Origin: Erpetoichthys calabaricus
Lineage: Eukaryota; Chordata; Cladistia; Polypteriformes; Polypteridae
Assembly: GCF_900747795.2 (NCBI RefSeq)
Contig: NC_041395.2
Span: forward strand, 34,186,097-34,250,096
Length of the DNA stretch: 64,000 bases
Direction: 5' to 3'
The position numbers were made by a program, and so were the translations under genes. Below the pieces are notes generated by a model that had not been told where the DNA came from, searched no databases, and worked only from the letters and a program-made list of their open reading frames with translations. Positions 23,225 through 36,115 of this stretch are shown here, piece after piece. The stretch's first letter is position 1. Each line of letters starts with the position of its first letter.

Positions 23225-23707
23225 ACTGTCTGGCACAATAGTAGACCGCTGTGTCTTCAGTTGTGAGGCTTCTTAGTTCCAGGAAAACTTTGGTAGAACT
23301 ATCAGTGGTTGCAGTGGCTCGGCTTTGAATGGCTGTGTTATAGTTAGTGTTAGTGTTATCTCCTCTTATATACAGGAGCCATTCCATCTTTTTTCCAGGA
23401 GCATGGCGTATCCAGTGCATGTAGTAGCTGCTGCTTAAAGTGAACCCTGACACGGTGCAGGTCAGCGTCACAGATTCTCCGGGGTGTTTTAATTGTGGGT
23501 CTGACTGAGTCAATTGAATTTGTGACTGGACTTCAGCAACTGTAAAATATAGGAATAAAATTACATTAATCATTTTTGTACAATGCATGGCCATAAATAA
23601 TTAATATAATATATGATATATAATTATTTTTAAGAAACAAATCTAAAGAAATACTCACGGTAAATGAAGAAGCAAAAAATTGAAAATGATACGAAATATT
23701 GGAACAT
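23225..23707 (-). CDS. Immunoglobulin heavy-chain variable segment VH3 (leader + V exon)
   Basis: The leader exon 23707-23659 encodes MFQYFVSFSIFCFFIY with donor GTGAGT. The V exon 23539-23225 follows acceptor TTTTACAG, with a 119-bp intron in phase 1. An in-frame read through the intron from 23594 is open by chance but is not the protein start. The mature domain starts near VQSQIQLTQSDPQLKHPGES. It has LTCTVSG with the first cysteine, YMHWIRHAPGKKMEW in framework 2 and [14 protein letters not shown] at the end. No stops. A perfect octamer lies upstream. It looks fully functional. Confidence 0.95.
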
Positions 23708-23804
23708 TTTGTCTTAATGAAAGCAGTTGATTTGGCCTTTCTGGTATTCATTACCTGGGAAAGAATTAAGATTTCCTCTAATTTATGTAAGTAGAGTTCT
23801 GTTG

Positions 23805-23812
23805 ATTTGCAT
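23805..23812 (-). promoter_or_regulatory. Octamer of the VH3 promoter
   Basis: ATGCAAAT in gene sense, 8 of 8, 98 bp upstream of the start codon. Confidence 0.85.
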
Positions 23813-23829
23813 ATCACTTCAAAATGTAA

Positions 23830-24815
23830 ATACATATTCCAAAAGACTGCCATACTCAGATGAAGTGAAAGCACATTTGTTTCCAAATCAAATTTCCTGT
23901 TTCTGTGATTATGTTATATTTAAAGAAATACCAGACCAAGAAAAACATTGAACCAGTTGTGTGTTTCATGCAAACTACTTTTTATTTCTTTTCCTAACCT
24001 TGCTATCTTTTTAATTAAGAAAAACTGGAGAGTAAGTGACTACACTGCACTGACATTTTGCAAAATTTTAGACTCCTTCTTAAAAGACACAACACCTTAT
24101 GACAAACGCTGTGAGTTTTACTGAAAGTTTCACAATTATGTGAAGAAACGTCAAGCCTTTTATGAAATAGTAATTAGCAAATAAAGCTAAAGCAGGTGGC
24201 TTTAAGCTTCAAAACCGCAGCTTGATTCTTGACCTCTCGTTCATTATTTCATCTGCTGCAATTAACCGCTTGTCATTCAATTGTAAAAGTGTATGTAAAC
24301 AATTACACAGCTATGGGTGTCAAGTGCCTTGATACAGTGTTCATCAAAGGAAGTTATAATAATTAAAGTTTCATTTTATACATTCATTTTGTTTTGATAA
24401 GTGTTATGATTTGGTTTCTGAATAATTATTTTTTAATTGAACAAACATAAGATGACTCAATCAGTCAGTTAAAGAAGTCATTCTTTTATGTAGCAACATT
24501 TACATGATTAATAAATGGGCTATCCTAGGCTGAAGTTTTTGGGCCCTGAATGACTTTAAGGACCCACCTCAGGGAAAAGTAAAAGTTAATGCATTAATTT
24601 CTTTAACAGTATTTCTAAAACTTCTTACTAAAATTAAACTCTCATTACTTTATAGATGTACCCTCCATTACCTGATGGGATGGACTGGCCATCAGGACTA
24701 ACAGGCCAAACCCTTCTGCATTGCTGAGCAAGCGCAAGAGTGGGAAAGACAGAGAGAGAGAGAAATGCAATGTGAATGGTCCAATCAGCAACATCCTTCA
24801 CCTTAGTCACATGAT
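23830..24815. other. No gene recognised, 5' flank of VH3
   Basis: AT-rich intergenic sequence with no named repeat. Confidence 0.35.
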
Positions 24816-24819
24816 TTCC

Positions 24820-26278
24820 ACTTTACATGCTTCCACTGGGATCAATCATTAGGAAACATAATGTTAATTTTCACTCGTATGACACCCAGTTATACCTTTC
24901 ATTTAGATCAAATGAAGTTTTTCCAATGTTGTCTTTAGTTAGTTGTGTTAGTGAATTAAAGGAGTGGATGGATGAGAACTACTTGTCTTTAAATACTGAT
25001 AAAACAGAGATATTAATTTTTGGAGGGAATGACGCTGATCACAACAATATTTTGTCATCATTTAACTCAGTTGGAATCATCATTAATTTTACTGAATCAG
25101 CCTGCAATCTAGGAGTTATCTTTGACTCTAGCATGTCATTTAAAGCACATATTACAAAGTTGCCCAAAATCATGTTTCTTCCATTTTAAAAATATTGGGA
25201 AATTAAGGCGCTTTCTAAATAAACAAGATTCTGAGAAATTAATTCATGCATTTATTTCTAGTAGGATTGACTACTGCAATGTTCTTTATACAGCCTCCAG
25301 TTAATCCAAAATGCTGTGGCAAGAATTTTTACAAGCACAAGTAAATACGAACACATAACTCCAGTTCTTAAATTAAGTTTAGGGCAGATTTCAAAATCCT
25401 CCTTTTAACATATAAAGCATTAAATGGCCAAGGTCCGGCTTACTTGTCTGAACTTATCATGACTTACAAACCAGTTACAGGGCCCCTAAACTGTGGAATG
25501 GTCTGCCTGCTTCTATAAGAGATGCCCCTTCGGTTTCAGCTTTTAAATCCCGGATGAAGACTCACTACTTCAGTTTAGCATATCCTGACTAGAGCTGCTG
25601 ATTAACTGTACAGACTGCATCTCTGTTGTTAGTCATTAGCACTAAAACATAAGTAACATGATAGTTATAATTTGATACTAACCCTCACCTATTCTGTTTC
25701 TCTTCTCAGTACTCAAATGTGGCACTTATTGCCACTACCCACCTGCCAAGTTGTTTTGCCTGTCTAAGGTAAAGTCATCCCTGATAGAAGATCTCAGGAA
25801 TCATGGGGTAGAGGGGTCCTTTCTTCAGATTGGCTGGCCCAGCGCTGTTTCAGCTGTGGAATGGCCAAATGGGGGAGGCAGCTTGATGGCTGACATCTCC
25901 AGGACTCTAAACAAATTCAATTCATATTATGTGATATCATCTACTGTTAAATTCTGGTCCGTACTTGTAAAATTTTTATTTTTATACTGTATTGAGGATT
26001 TGTTCTGTTCTGTGTATTGTATTGTATTGAGCCACTTCTTTTTGACATCCACTGTACGCCCAGCCTACCTAGAAAGGGGTCTCTCATTGAACTGCCTTTC
26101 CAGAGGTTTCTTCCATTTTTTCCCTAAAAGGTTTTTTGGGAGTTTTTCCTTGTCTTCATAGAGAGTCAAGGCTGTGGCACTGTCAAGAGGCAGGGCCTGT
26201 TAAAGCCCATTGCAGCATTTCTTGTGTGATTTTAGGCTATACAAAAATAAATTGTATTGTATTGTATTGTATTGTATG
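24820..26278 (+). mobile_element. CR1/L2-type LINE, 3' half with (TTGTA)n tail
   Basis: The frame 24827-25187 encodes LPLGSIIRKHNVNFHSYDTQ, a region around the reverse-transcriptase catalytic box, then LKEWMDENYLSLNTDKTEIL and NLGVIFDSSMSFKAHI. The next part, 25190-25304, reads FFHFKNIGKLRRFLNKQD and HAFISSRIDYCNVLY. A diverged end of the protein follows, then a 3' untranslated region ending 'gggctatacaaaaataaattgtattgtattg'. The FADD box itself is damaged (FHSYDTQ). The 5' half is missing, as usual for LINE insertions. Confidence 0.85.
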
Positions 26279-27400
26279 ATTGTATCAACTTTCAACTGCA
26301 CACACCAATACAAACAAGAAAAATGTTTGAGAGGACAGTAGAGACAGAAGACATTTTTTTAATTAAATAATGAATGTAGAAGAGGTGGTTACAATGGAAT
26401 TTGTTCACGCACATCTACAAAAAACATTTGACAAAAATACAATACAAAACATTCTTATACAAAACATGTGCTAATCATCAGTTCTCAATATTTGGATACA
26501 ATTAAGAAAGCAAATTCCCAGAATTAAAAAGAAAAGGGCAACATTAAGTTCAGTTAAGCATGTAAAAATATGGTAAAACTATAGATGTTTTTTAATTCCT
26601 CATACATGTAATTATGCCATCACTGCACTTTTATTAATGCAAAATAAGACAAGAAACATAGGCCAGATAATTGAACTATGAGACCAATAAAAGGTCAAAA
26701 TGATTGTTTGATTGTGAAACCCGGGTGTTCAGGACTGAGCTTGAGAACCTGCCTGGCACTACATGACTTTAGTTATAAATCATTAAGAATAGTATTGCTT
26801 GTGCATATTTTGTGTTATGCATTGACTGAAGATTTTGTGAATATTGTGGGTTGACTGGCCACACAGAAGTAGTACATTAGCTAAAATGAACTTGTTGCTT
26901 ATATTGTGCTTTTTGCAACTAATTCACACTGCATATTTTTCAGTTACTGTTGATGATACCGTATGTTTTACAATGCACATTTCTATTGCCATTAATATAT
27001 TGTTACATTGGTACGTTCAAAGCAATATTGTGTTCATTAAGTGTTATAGAATGATTTGTATTTCATGCTTGCAATTGGTCACTACCTGACATTAAAGTAC
27101 AGAGAGGTGGGGCATTTGTATTAACAAGAAGGTTATGGGGACTCAAGGTTGGCCTCAGCTTAAAGCCCTCAGGTTAGTTAGAAGAACATGAAGAACTGCA
27201 AGGCACTTTGTAGAGCAATAAAATCACAAAGCAGTACTAAAGAGAGAAGTTCTTTAGAAACCCAACAGATACAAAAATGCACTATTGAATTGTATCAGAA
27301 AGAACTTGAATGGGTTCCAAATAGATTTTCAACAGCATCAAAAGGAGCTGTACAAAAACTTTATGATAGATACACAAGATACATTAAAGACTGATAGACA
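26279..27400. other. No gene recognised
   Basis: Two small open frames (26844-27089, opening with a hydrophobic LLLILCFLQLIH; and 27188-27394) have no family I recognise and no supporting neighbours. Confidence 0.35.
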
Positions 27401-27409
27401 GAGTGACAG

Positions 27410-28560
27410 AAATTATCAGAAGAGCATACGATTTGACAAATGAAAGAGGACCATTCAGTCCATCAAACCTGATTAGTTAACTAATAGCTGAAAATGGTTG
27501 CAATGTGCTCTTCAGATACCTTTAGATGTAGAAGATTGAGTTTCTGCTTGAAATGTATGAATCAGTAGCTTTTACCAGATTTCAACAATTTTTAACTTGG
27601 AAAAGTGTTACTTGGATTCTGCTGAATTCCCGTTAGTCTTCTATAATGTGTGATTTTTGGATTTAATTGAATCAATGTTATAATGTCTTTTGAAGACTTG
27701 GATTTTACTCTGACATACCTGTCTCTCTTTAACATTAAGGAGACTCTCTTATTAACATATGTCCATGGTTTCTTCCCTCTTCCTAGCTTAAAGAACTGCT
27801 ATATTTTATTTTTATGTATTATTATTAGTTTTTTTTTTTTGTTTGCTGACAAATCAAAATAGCACTTTAAGTGAAGTCTCACTACTTTTGCGTCTTACTA
27901 TCTTTGTCCTTTTGTTAATGTTTAAAATGTTTGGCAAAGTATTTTATTACTTTATTGATATTTTTAATTAGTTCAATTTTGGTACTTTACCTGGCTGAGA
28001 AGAATGTTTTTCAAAGATTATTCACTGTATGACAACTTTTGATGTTTTCTTTTTCTTTACAAATAACATTTTGTACTTTTTGCACATTAAACTGTATCTT
28101 CCAAGTATTAAACCATTTTAGGAGATTGCCTAATTGTTTTTCAGTTTTTTTCCACCTTCTCTGTATTGTTTGTTGGTGTCTTTTGCAACTAAACAGTTTA
28201 AATAACTCTGTCAGAATCTATGACATGAAAATAAATTAGAAAGAGGAACAGAACCCTGAGGGATTTCAAAACACTTTTCAAAGTTCCTTTTTATGCCAAT
28301 TGAATTTTAGTGTAAAAATTTGGCAGTTTTTTGAAAGTACCGTATATATAAATACAGTGTATTGTATGGTTTGGTTTTGTCTGTCACTCCAGTTGCTTGT
28401 TCACAATGTCTAACAGATTGTTTTGGACTGATTGTGTACATGTGAAGTGTTGTTGGCCCTTTCAGTATATTATTATCATAAAAACAGTTTAATTTATTGA
28501 AGATGGTACATTGCACAAGCCTACATGGAAGACAAAAAAGCCTTTCCATTCTTTAAGTTT
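27410..28560. repeat. Old interspersed repeat, probably CR1/L2-derived
   Basis: Pieces such as 'gaccattcagtccatcaaacctgattagttaactaatagctg', 'tttctgcttgaaatgt', 'gcacattaaactgtatcttccaagt' and 'agaaccctgagggatt' recall a widespread vertebrate LINE-derived repeat with that order of phrases. Strongly decayed, limits uncertain. Confidence 0.4.
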
Positions 28561-28824
28561 TGCAGTTGGCTAGACACCTCTCTAGTATGAACTGATTCCT
28601 AGAGCATGCTTACTAAATGGTAAAATCCAGTCAGGGCCTGGAGTTTATGTAGTCTTCATGCATTTGGTGTTTGAAGCACGTTTGACACTTCCATTATAAG
28701 GTCTTTAAACACAGATTGTGTTTTTAATTTTGCCCATAATATTCACATAATTTTAAAATTCTTTAATAAAATATATATTTAGTGTTTGACAAATTGACGG
28801 TAATGTTTGATTATTGTTTAAATG

Positions 28825-29133
28825 CGGGCGGCACGATTGCACAGTGGTAGCACTGCTGCATTACAGTAAGGAGATCCGGGTTCACTTCCCGGGTCCTCCC
28901 TGCATGGAGTTTGCATGTTCTTCCTGTGTCTGTGTGGGTTGCTTCAGTTTCCTCCCACAGTCCAAAGACATGCAGGTTAGGTGCATTGGTGTGTGTGTGT
29001 GTGCCCAGTGGTAGGCTGGCGCCCTGCCCGGGATTTGTTCCTGCCTTGCACCCATGTGCTGGCTGAGATTGGCTCCAGCAGACCCCCATGACCCTGTGTT
29101 AGGATATAACGGGTTGCACAATGACTGACTGAC
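28825..29133 (+). mobile_element. tRNA-type SINE with 10-bp target duplication
   Basis: Begins 'gggcggcacgattgcacagtggtagcactgctgc' with a B-box-like 'gggttcacttccc', then 'tccaaagacatgcaggttagg' and 'cctgccttgcaccc', and ends in a (TGAC)n tail. TGTTTAAATG flanks it (28815-28824 and 29134-29143). The GACT-type tail links it to the copy at 16789. Confidence 0.9.
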
Positions 29134-29143
29134 TGTTTAAATG

Positions 29144-29976
29144 GAAAACCAAGTTTGAATCAGAAATAAGCAGACATCTAAAACATGAAATTCTTTGAAT
29201 TAAGCATATTTTCTCTTGCTTATCTTAAGCCGTGTTTATTGTAAGAATAATGAAGGTCTGGGTCAGCACTGTATTCTTTTTTGCCTGACAAAAATGCTGA
29301 GATAATGTTTTTTTTGCTATGATAATTATTATGCTGTTTTCTTTTTTATTTCCAATTAATGTTTGAATAATTGAATTCACATGAATATTCATTTGCAGTA
29401 TTTTAAACCACCTTTTGACCAATAAAGGGAAGCTGTGTCCAACAGAGAGCATTAGGTGTGGGAATGGACAAGATTCAATTCTGAGAATCGTAATGTGGAA
29501 AGGTCTTTCTGCTCATACTGCCACCCCAAAACCCACAGTGGGAACAAAATAACCACCATACAAATAAAAAAGCTATACTTTGCTTGTATTAAAGATTCTT
29601 TCATCTTACAAATCCACAATCAGGCTGTACTGGGAGCCCCAATATAAATGTTCACAGAGATAATTGCAGCAGTCAGCTGAGGTACTCTCGGTGCTTTGGC
29701 TGTTATCTTCTTCTAATGTTGTAGGAGTCTGCAGAAGTTTGTCGCATGAAAGGTCATGGAGTGCTGCAATTTCAGGGTTAAGCAGATCAGCAGCTGTGCT
29801 CCAATGTGTCTGAGATGCAGTGTTTGTGTGGACTCAAATGCCAGTGTGAGAAATAACACTTTTTGTAACTTTAGTATATTGTTTTCTTACAAAGAAACCA
29901 AAAGTGCCCAATTAGAAGCTATCATCCTTATTTTGGAAAAAATCATTGGATACATAATTTTTATTAATATTTGTAT
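29144..29976. other. No gene recognised
   Basis: No feature I can support. Confidence 0.35.
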
Positions 29977-30945
29977 GTCAAGTCAAGTCAAGTCAACTTT
30001 ATTTATAAAGCACTTTACATACAACAGCCGCTGACCAAAGTGCTGAACATAGGCTAAAATAAATTTTAAACAAAAACAAAATAATAAATAAGTAAAATAA
30101 AATACAATAAATGAAACTAATTAAAACATAGTAAACACAACTAAACAGAGTTAAAACAGAGTAAAATCAACTGCTCACACAGGATCAAACGCCAAACCAA
30201 AGAGGTAAGTCTTAAGAGCAGACTTAAAAATGGGCAGTGAGGAGGCCTGTCTAATGTGGATCGGCAGTGAATTCCAGAGCCTTGGAGCCACAACGGTAAA
30301 AGCCCTATCCCCCCTGAGCTTTCGCTGAGTCCTAGGCACATCCAGAAGCAGCTGACCAGCTGATCTGAGTGAGCGGGAAGGAGAGTGCATATGCAGCAGC
30401 TCAGTGAGGTAGGGTGTAGCAAGCCCATTTAAGGACTTAAAAACAAATAAAAGAATCTTAAAATGAACTCTAAACTGAACAGGCAGCCAGTGCAGTGAGG
30501 ATAACACAGGTGTAATGTGCTCATTTTTTCGCGTGCCAGTTAAAAGGCGTGCAGCAGCATTTTGCACCAGCTGGAGCCGAGACAGGGTGGACTGGCTAAC
30601 ACCAACATACAACGAATTACAATAGTCCAACCGGGTTGTAATGAAGGCGTGGATTACTGTTGTAAATTGTTTTTTATCTTCGCCAAACGTCTTAGCTGAA
30701 AAAAACAAGATTTCACCACCACGCTGATCTGACCGTCCAGTCTAAAATCCTCATCTATCCTAAAACCCAAATTTGTAATAACAGGTGTACCATATTGTGC
30801 AAGGGGACCCAAATCCACAGGAGCAGAAGTAGAAATAGACCCACTGGTGCCCCCAGGACCAAAAACTATAACCTCTGTCTTATTTTCATTAAAATTTAAG
30901 AAGTTTACTGCCATCCAAGCTTGTATGGTAAAATTCACGAAAAAT
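29977..30945 (-). mobile_element. CR1/L2-type LINE, 3' half with (TTGAC)n tail
   Basis: The minus frame 30938-30654 carries MAVNFLNFNENKTEVIVFGP and a VITNLGFRIDEDFRLDGQI stretch. The overlapping frame 30708-30175 continues VIHAFITTRLDYCNSLY, LQLVQNAAARLLTGTRK, HWLPVQFRVHFKILLFVFK and VVAPRLWNSLPIHIRQ. One frame change separates them; otherwise the C-terminal 178 residues are open, so it is fairly young. The 3' end is a 'gtcaagtcaagtcaa' repeat followed by the 'actttatttataaagcac' motif (plus strand). The 5' half is missing. Confidence 0.9.
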
Positions 30946-30980
30946 TAACAATTTAAATGTTTACAATCAGGTGGAGCATT

Positions 30981-31021
30981 TTACTACTACTACTACTACT
31001 ACTACTAATAATAATAATAAT
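30981..31021. repeat. (ACT)n-(AAT)n compound microsatellite
   Basis: Seven ACT units followed by five AAT units. Confidence 0.9.
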
Positions 31022-31169
31022 CTAAGAATATGTAATTAAAAGCAAAAAACAAGCAATATAACAGTTCAGGTGCTCAGTACACAGAGTTTTGCTTTGCTAA
31101 ACAATTTTACTCTGAGATGACATAAAATGACATTCTCAAACATGCATTGTCTGTTTGGCTTTGTGAATT

Positions 31170-31320
31170 CACTGTCGTAATCTTCTTTATTTATTTATCT
31201 GGTTTGTACAATGCTATATACTCTATACCCTGCCCTTCTTTCTTATATTCTGTTAGTGCCTTGAGCATGGGAAAGGTGCTATATAAATAAAATGTATTAT
31301 TATTATTATTATTAATATTA
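31170..31320 (+). mobile_element. L2-type LINE or SINE 3' end with ATT tail
   Basis: 'gtgccttgagcatgggaaaggtgctatataaataaaatg' followed by (TAT)n is a common 3' terminus of fish L2 LINEs and of the SINEs that borrow it. The same motif with ATT tail occurs at 56150-56218. Confidence 0.6.
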
Positions 31321-31321
31321 A

Positions 31322-31690
31322 TCTAATTCAGGTCAGTGGTGACTATAGACAGAACCAGCCTGTTACAGGTTCCACTCACAGGGGGGCACATTTAAAACTG
31401 TTAGATAACTTAAAACATACATTTTTATGGATTTGGCAGGAAAACTGCAGTATGCAGAGACATTCCCATGGTGTGACTGTATCAACTTAACAAAAATCAG
31501 CTTGAAGTGGGATTTTAACCTGAGGACCTGGATGCCTGAATGAGCAGATTATCCTCCCCTGACTGTACTACACACTGTATTTTAATAATAAAAAAATGCT
31601 AAGTATAGCAATGAACCACCAAGCTAATAGTTAGATCTGATTCTAATGTTGCTTTAGTTTGCATTATTGTTCTGTGCTATAAATTATAAC
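31322..31690. other. No gene recognised
   Basis: No feature I can support. Confidence 0.3.
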
Positions 31691-31862
<172 letters not shown>

Positions 31863-33405
31863 TTGTAAGCATGTGTAACCTTGTCCCTGTGATAATTATA
31901 ATGATCTCATAAAATTTCAGCTTCCAGGAGGTTTTTTGCAGCGTCAACCTTTAGCACTGACTACTACAAAATAGAAATCCTAAAGAGCAGGTAATTTTCA
32001 TTCACAGTTTTTCTAATCCATAACCTGGCTCAAAGGACACTGGGCTGTAGATTATGCTATGTGGAAGATACATCAAGAGAAGATGTGCTTAAAATATAGA
32101 AAATACTATTACACATATCTGTAAACTGTGTGAAGGTTAGATATCAAGACAACGTTCTGACTCATGCTAAGTTAGTTCAGGGTATGTGTTTTTAGGACAT
32201 TTGAAAGTCATTTAATCTTTTCAGATAAGTAAACAGAGACCAAAACGATTTATGTTTGAAAAATGTTGAACGATGAAAGGAATACCAAAAGTGAATGAAA
32301 GCCCTTAAGTTTAATTTAAGAGGCACAAATGGAATATAACTTTGCACAAATTACAAAATTGATTTCTTTTTACAGAGAATAATTGTCTATACAATAAAAT
32401 ACCCAGATTGCATTACCTAGTGAGTGGTAACTTGTGAATGTTTACACTTAAGGTTAACACTGTTTTGGATATTTTGGACAAGTGTAAGTTGAAGAGTTCT
32501 ATTGGGTTCAATGGCTTGGTCTCATCATTTTTTGTCATTTTTAAATTTAACATTTAAGTTTAGTAATCTTTTACTGTATGAAGTATGGAGTTGCATTTTA
32601 TTTTATTATTTATGAAGTAGCATGTCCAAAATTGACCTCAGTGTTTTAAAATTTATTTGTCGGTGCAGATTTGTGTTTAAGAACAGCAATACAGATGCCT
32701 TTAGAATCAATGGGCTACAGCCATATGGCTCCAGAGAGAGGTGCACACAATAAACAAATGAGAAGCAATTCTTCACTTGGGAAACAGAGAGAATCCAGAA
32801 CCAATGTTAGAGCTTGAATATTTGAACACAGCTGTTCCTCTTAAATTTGAAAGTGTACAAGGGAATAGATTTTAAGGCCAACCACTTTACAGATTGTTTC
32901 CTCTACACAGGGGTCCTCAGAGAGTTTCTGAATCGCTGACTTTAATGTCATGAGCACACTGTCCTCTAGTGGAACAATCTTAATATGTTGACTCATTCTG
33001 TCCATAATGTGGGATGTTTAAAAATTCAGTATGATCCTATTGTTATGTTTATGGTTACTAAAGTATTATTTTTGTATGTTTAAAAAAAAACTTGAAGAGA
33101 AGCATTGGTTTAGAACGTATTTACACTAGATGATCCCAGTTCTTCAGTTTAGTTTTACCTGACAAATGTTAAAACAGGCAATATGTTAAAACTGCCTAAA
33201 TCTTGACTTCCTGTGCAGCTTATGAGATCTTTTAAGTTGCTTTTCCTGGTAAAGTAGATGTCATATTTTTGTGAATAATTAGTGTAATTTATAGGATGAT
33301 GTTTCATAGTTTCTTTGTATTACCTAATACAGACATTTTATTGTAAAATAAAATATCTTCAGTTATAAAGTCATATGGTAGATTATTTGCATACAGTAGT
33401 TTAAC
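31863..33405. other. No gene recognised; AT-rich intergenic
   Basis: No coding or repeat family identified. Confidence 0.4.
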
Positions 33406-33409
33406 AAAA

Positions 33410-33545
33410 TACAGTGAGGATGGTGCAGTGATTAGCATTTTTACCTCACTTATCCAGAAGCCCCACTCTAAACTCTTCACCTTGTCTGTATCTATATAGA
33501 GTTTGCACTTTCTCTCTGGGCCTATGTATGTTTCACCATGTGTGC
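33410..33545 (+). mobile_element. Decayed tRNA-type SINE
   Basis: 'gatggtgcagtgattagcatttttacctca' then 'gtctgtatctatatagagtttgcactttctc' and 'gggcctatgtatgtttc' match the head and body of the SINE at 35445 with many changes. Confidence 0.5.
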
Positions 33546-33644
33546 TCTTTATTTTGTGGAAAATCTCGAACATTTCCTCATTAGATTAAATGCTGATTTA
33601 AAACTGGCAATGCATAAGCAATCACTGCAACAGACTGATGCCAC

Positions 33645-34690
33645 ATCCAAGTCAAGTCAAGTTTATTGTCAGATGTACATATTATCATGGAATTCCAGCT
33701 TGAATGTCTCATCAGAACAAATGACAAAAATACAATACTGTACAATTAATAAAAACTGTACAGTACTTAGAATACAAAATACTGTATACTGCATATGTAC
33801 AATTATATGCAACTAGCTGTGTTGCCTGTCAATTTAAGCAATTTCAAAATATTTGATGTCTCTTGCCCTATGTGTACCTTCAGCACCTTTCATTGATATC
33901 CTCATGGGTCTGAAGCTTTCTTGACTAGCACTCTGTCTCGCAAGCATGTTCAGATAAAGCCTGCTTTATGCACTTTTGTTAAATTATAGTTTTTGTTCTT
34001 GGCTGAGGTCTTTAATTATTCTGTTTTCCTTTCTAAGACAGTGAGTGTGGAATATGCCCTAATAAGAAGGCATCTTGGTGCCAATTATACTGTATGCCAC
34101 CTTTGCAGGGCCTTATGATCTTAAGCCAAGTAAAGGAGGTAACATGATGCCACTAGTGAGAATGGAGTCCACTATGTACCTACAGAGGTTTGTGAGCCAA
34201 AAATGGAGAAATCTGAGCTGTCCACAGACTTCTATGAAAGTAGAGGCACAGGTGAACCTTTTGTCAAGAGCCAAAATGGGGTATGTCCACTTCAGTTCAC
34301 CAGTGTTATTCAATCCAAGGATTTTTAAACTGTTCACTCTCTCAACAACATTCCTTTTGATGTAGATATCAATATGGTCTTCTTTTTGCTTTCTGCAATC
34401 TATGACCAGCTGCTTATTTTTGCTGACATGAAGAATCAGAATGTTGTTCTGACAAAACTGAGTCAGCAGATAGACCTTTTCTCTGTACGTTACTCTTGTT
34501 GGTGATCAGGCCTTTAATGGTGGTGACATCAGCAAATTTCATGTCTGGTCACACAGTCAGAGGTGAACAATGAGTACAGAAAAGGACTCAGTGCACTGCC
34601 ATGTGGGGTGCCCATGTTAAGGATTTATACTGCTGAAAAAGTAGATCTTCACTCATGTTGACATGGCTTTCTTCCACTAGTAGACAGTCC
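33645..34690 (-). mobile_element. L2-type LINE fragment with GTCAA-type 3' end
   Basis: The 3' end (plus strand 33645-33690) is 'ccaagtcaagtcaagtttattgtcagatgtaca'. On the minus strand 34620-34500 encodes a reverse-transcriptase remnant: a variant of the GxPQGS box, SPFLYSLFTSD, then FADVTTIKGLIT, where the second catalytic aspartate is changed. Downstream frames (34337-34113) carry the following part. Several frame breaks; old copy. Confidence 0.7.
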
Positions 34691-35164
34691 ATTTAAAAAA
34701 CTGGAAGCCATACACTAATGGCCTGTACCTCCTAAGAATATAGACTTTATAATGATGCTCAATTTTAGGAAAATGAAAGTGATCCAAAGCAATTGATACC
34801 TTTATACCTGTATTTAAAAGAATATATATTTTGAAATATGCCTTATATTTAGGTTGAAACAAATATAGACACTTGACTCTACTAACATTATAAATTGACT
34901 TCAGGCTAAAAATAGAATGATATAAGCAGCCTATCACCATTTCCTACCTTGCACCAAAGCAGCTGTCTAATGTGAACATGAAATGGCCAGAAAACCTTGA
35001 AAAAAGCTTGATAGATTAAAATTAAATATCATAGTATTTTATTGAGCGTCAAAAGGTGTAGCAGAGGGTAGTGAGTGCAGCAAAAAATGCTACTGGCATG
35101 AAGCTGTCCTCTCTTCAGGATATATACAAAACCAATAACTACCTTTATCAAGGCAGGTTATATA
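34691..35164. other. No gene recognised
   Basis: No feature I can support. Confidence 0.3.
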
Positions 35165-35330
35165 TTTTGAGATGCAGTTGGTTACATTTCTTTTGTTTCT
35201 CCAAATGGAGACAAGCACATGAAGTGCCTTGCTCATAGTCACACAATGTCAGTAGCAGGAATTCAACCTGCAGCCACAGAACTTGAGGTCCAAAGACTTA
35301 ACCATTACACCACACTGTCTGTGTCACATG
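35165..35330 (-). mobile_element. V-SINE-like tRNA-derived SINE
   Basis: On the minus strand: 'cagtgtggtgtaatggttaag', then 'ctgcaggttgaattcctgctactgacattgtgtgac', 'gagcaaggcacttcatgtgc' and 'aacaaaagaaatgtaacca'. Same order as the copy at 7881-8097. Confidence 0.7.
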
Positions 35331-35444
35331 ACGAAACCTTAAAAAAACAATGTTCCAAGGATGTTATATTATATTTCCAGGGATATTTCAGAACTTTGGA
35401 GGATGTACTGAGGATATAATTTATCTTGTGGGGATAGTTGAGAA

Positions 35445-35802
35445 GGGCGGCACGGTGGCGCAATGGGTAGCGCTGCTGCCTTGCAGTTAGGAGTCCGGGG
35501 TTTGCTTCCTGGGTCCTCCCTGCGTGGAGTTTGCATGTTCTCCCCGTGTCTGTGTGGGTTTCCTCCGGGCGCTCCGGTTTCCTCCCACAGTCCAAAGACA
35601 TGCAGGTTAGGTGGATTGGCGATTCTAAATTGGCCCTAGTGTGTGCTTGGTATGTGGGTGTGTTTGTGTGTGTCCTGCGGTGGGTTGGCACCCTGCCCAG
35701 GATTGGTTCCTGCCTTGTGCCCTGTGTTGGCTGGGATTGGCTCCAGCAGACCACCGTGACCCTGTGTTCGGATTCAGCGGGTTGGAAAATGGATAGTTGG
35801 AT
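35445..35802 (+). mobile_element. Full-length tRNA-type SINE with 13-bp target duplication
   Basis: Starts 'gggcggcacggtggcgcaatgggtagcgctgctgcc' with the tRNA-like boxes. The body includes 'tccgggcgctccggtttcc' and 'tccaaagacatgcagg', and it ends 'gcgggttggaaaatgg' plus a GGAT-type tail. GGATAGTTGAGAA flanks both ends (35432-35444 and 35803-35815). The duplication is perfect, so the insertion is recent. Confidence 0.93.
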
Positions 35803-36102
35803 GGATAGTTGAGAATTCCAATTAGTGAATGTCAGTAGTATAAAAAGTCTAAAAAATGTATATCTATGGTAATTTCACTATAGGGATGCAGAAAAGAAAA
35901 GTGGGATGAATATCTTGATAGGAAAGCATGTAAGCTAAGAACTATAGACATAACATATGCCAGTCAACTTAAAATGTACGTCTTTAAGATTTGGAAAGAA
36001 ATGAGACATTTGGAAACTGTGCAGGTTACCATAGATGATGACTGTTTGGAATTTTAGATGTTAGCCAGCAACAATAACTTGTATGCTTCCGTAGTATCAA
36101 TA

Positions 36103-36115
36103 CACTGTAAAAAAA
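36103..36115 (+). repeat. Left terminal inverted repeat of the CACTA element
   Basis: CACTGTAAAAAAA; matches the inverted right end at 12 of 13 bases. Confidence 0.85.

Noticed and set aside
23540-23594. Open reading frame running upstream from the VH3 V exon (start MAMHCTKMINV)
   Set aside because: It reads through the intron. The acceptor at 23540, the leader exon at 23707-23659 and the octamer show the true start.
26844-27089. 81-residue frame with a signal-peptide-like start on the plus strand
   Set aside because: No immunoglobulin or other family motifs follow, no octamer or splice context fits, and the frame is short.
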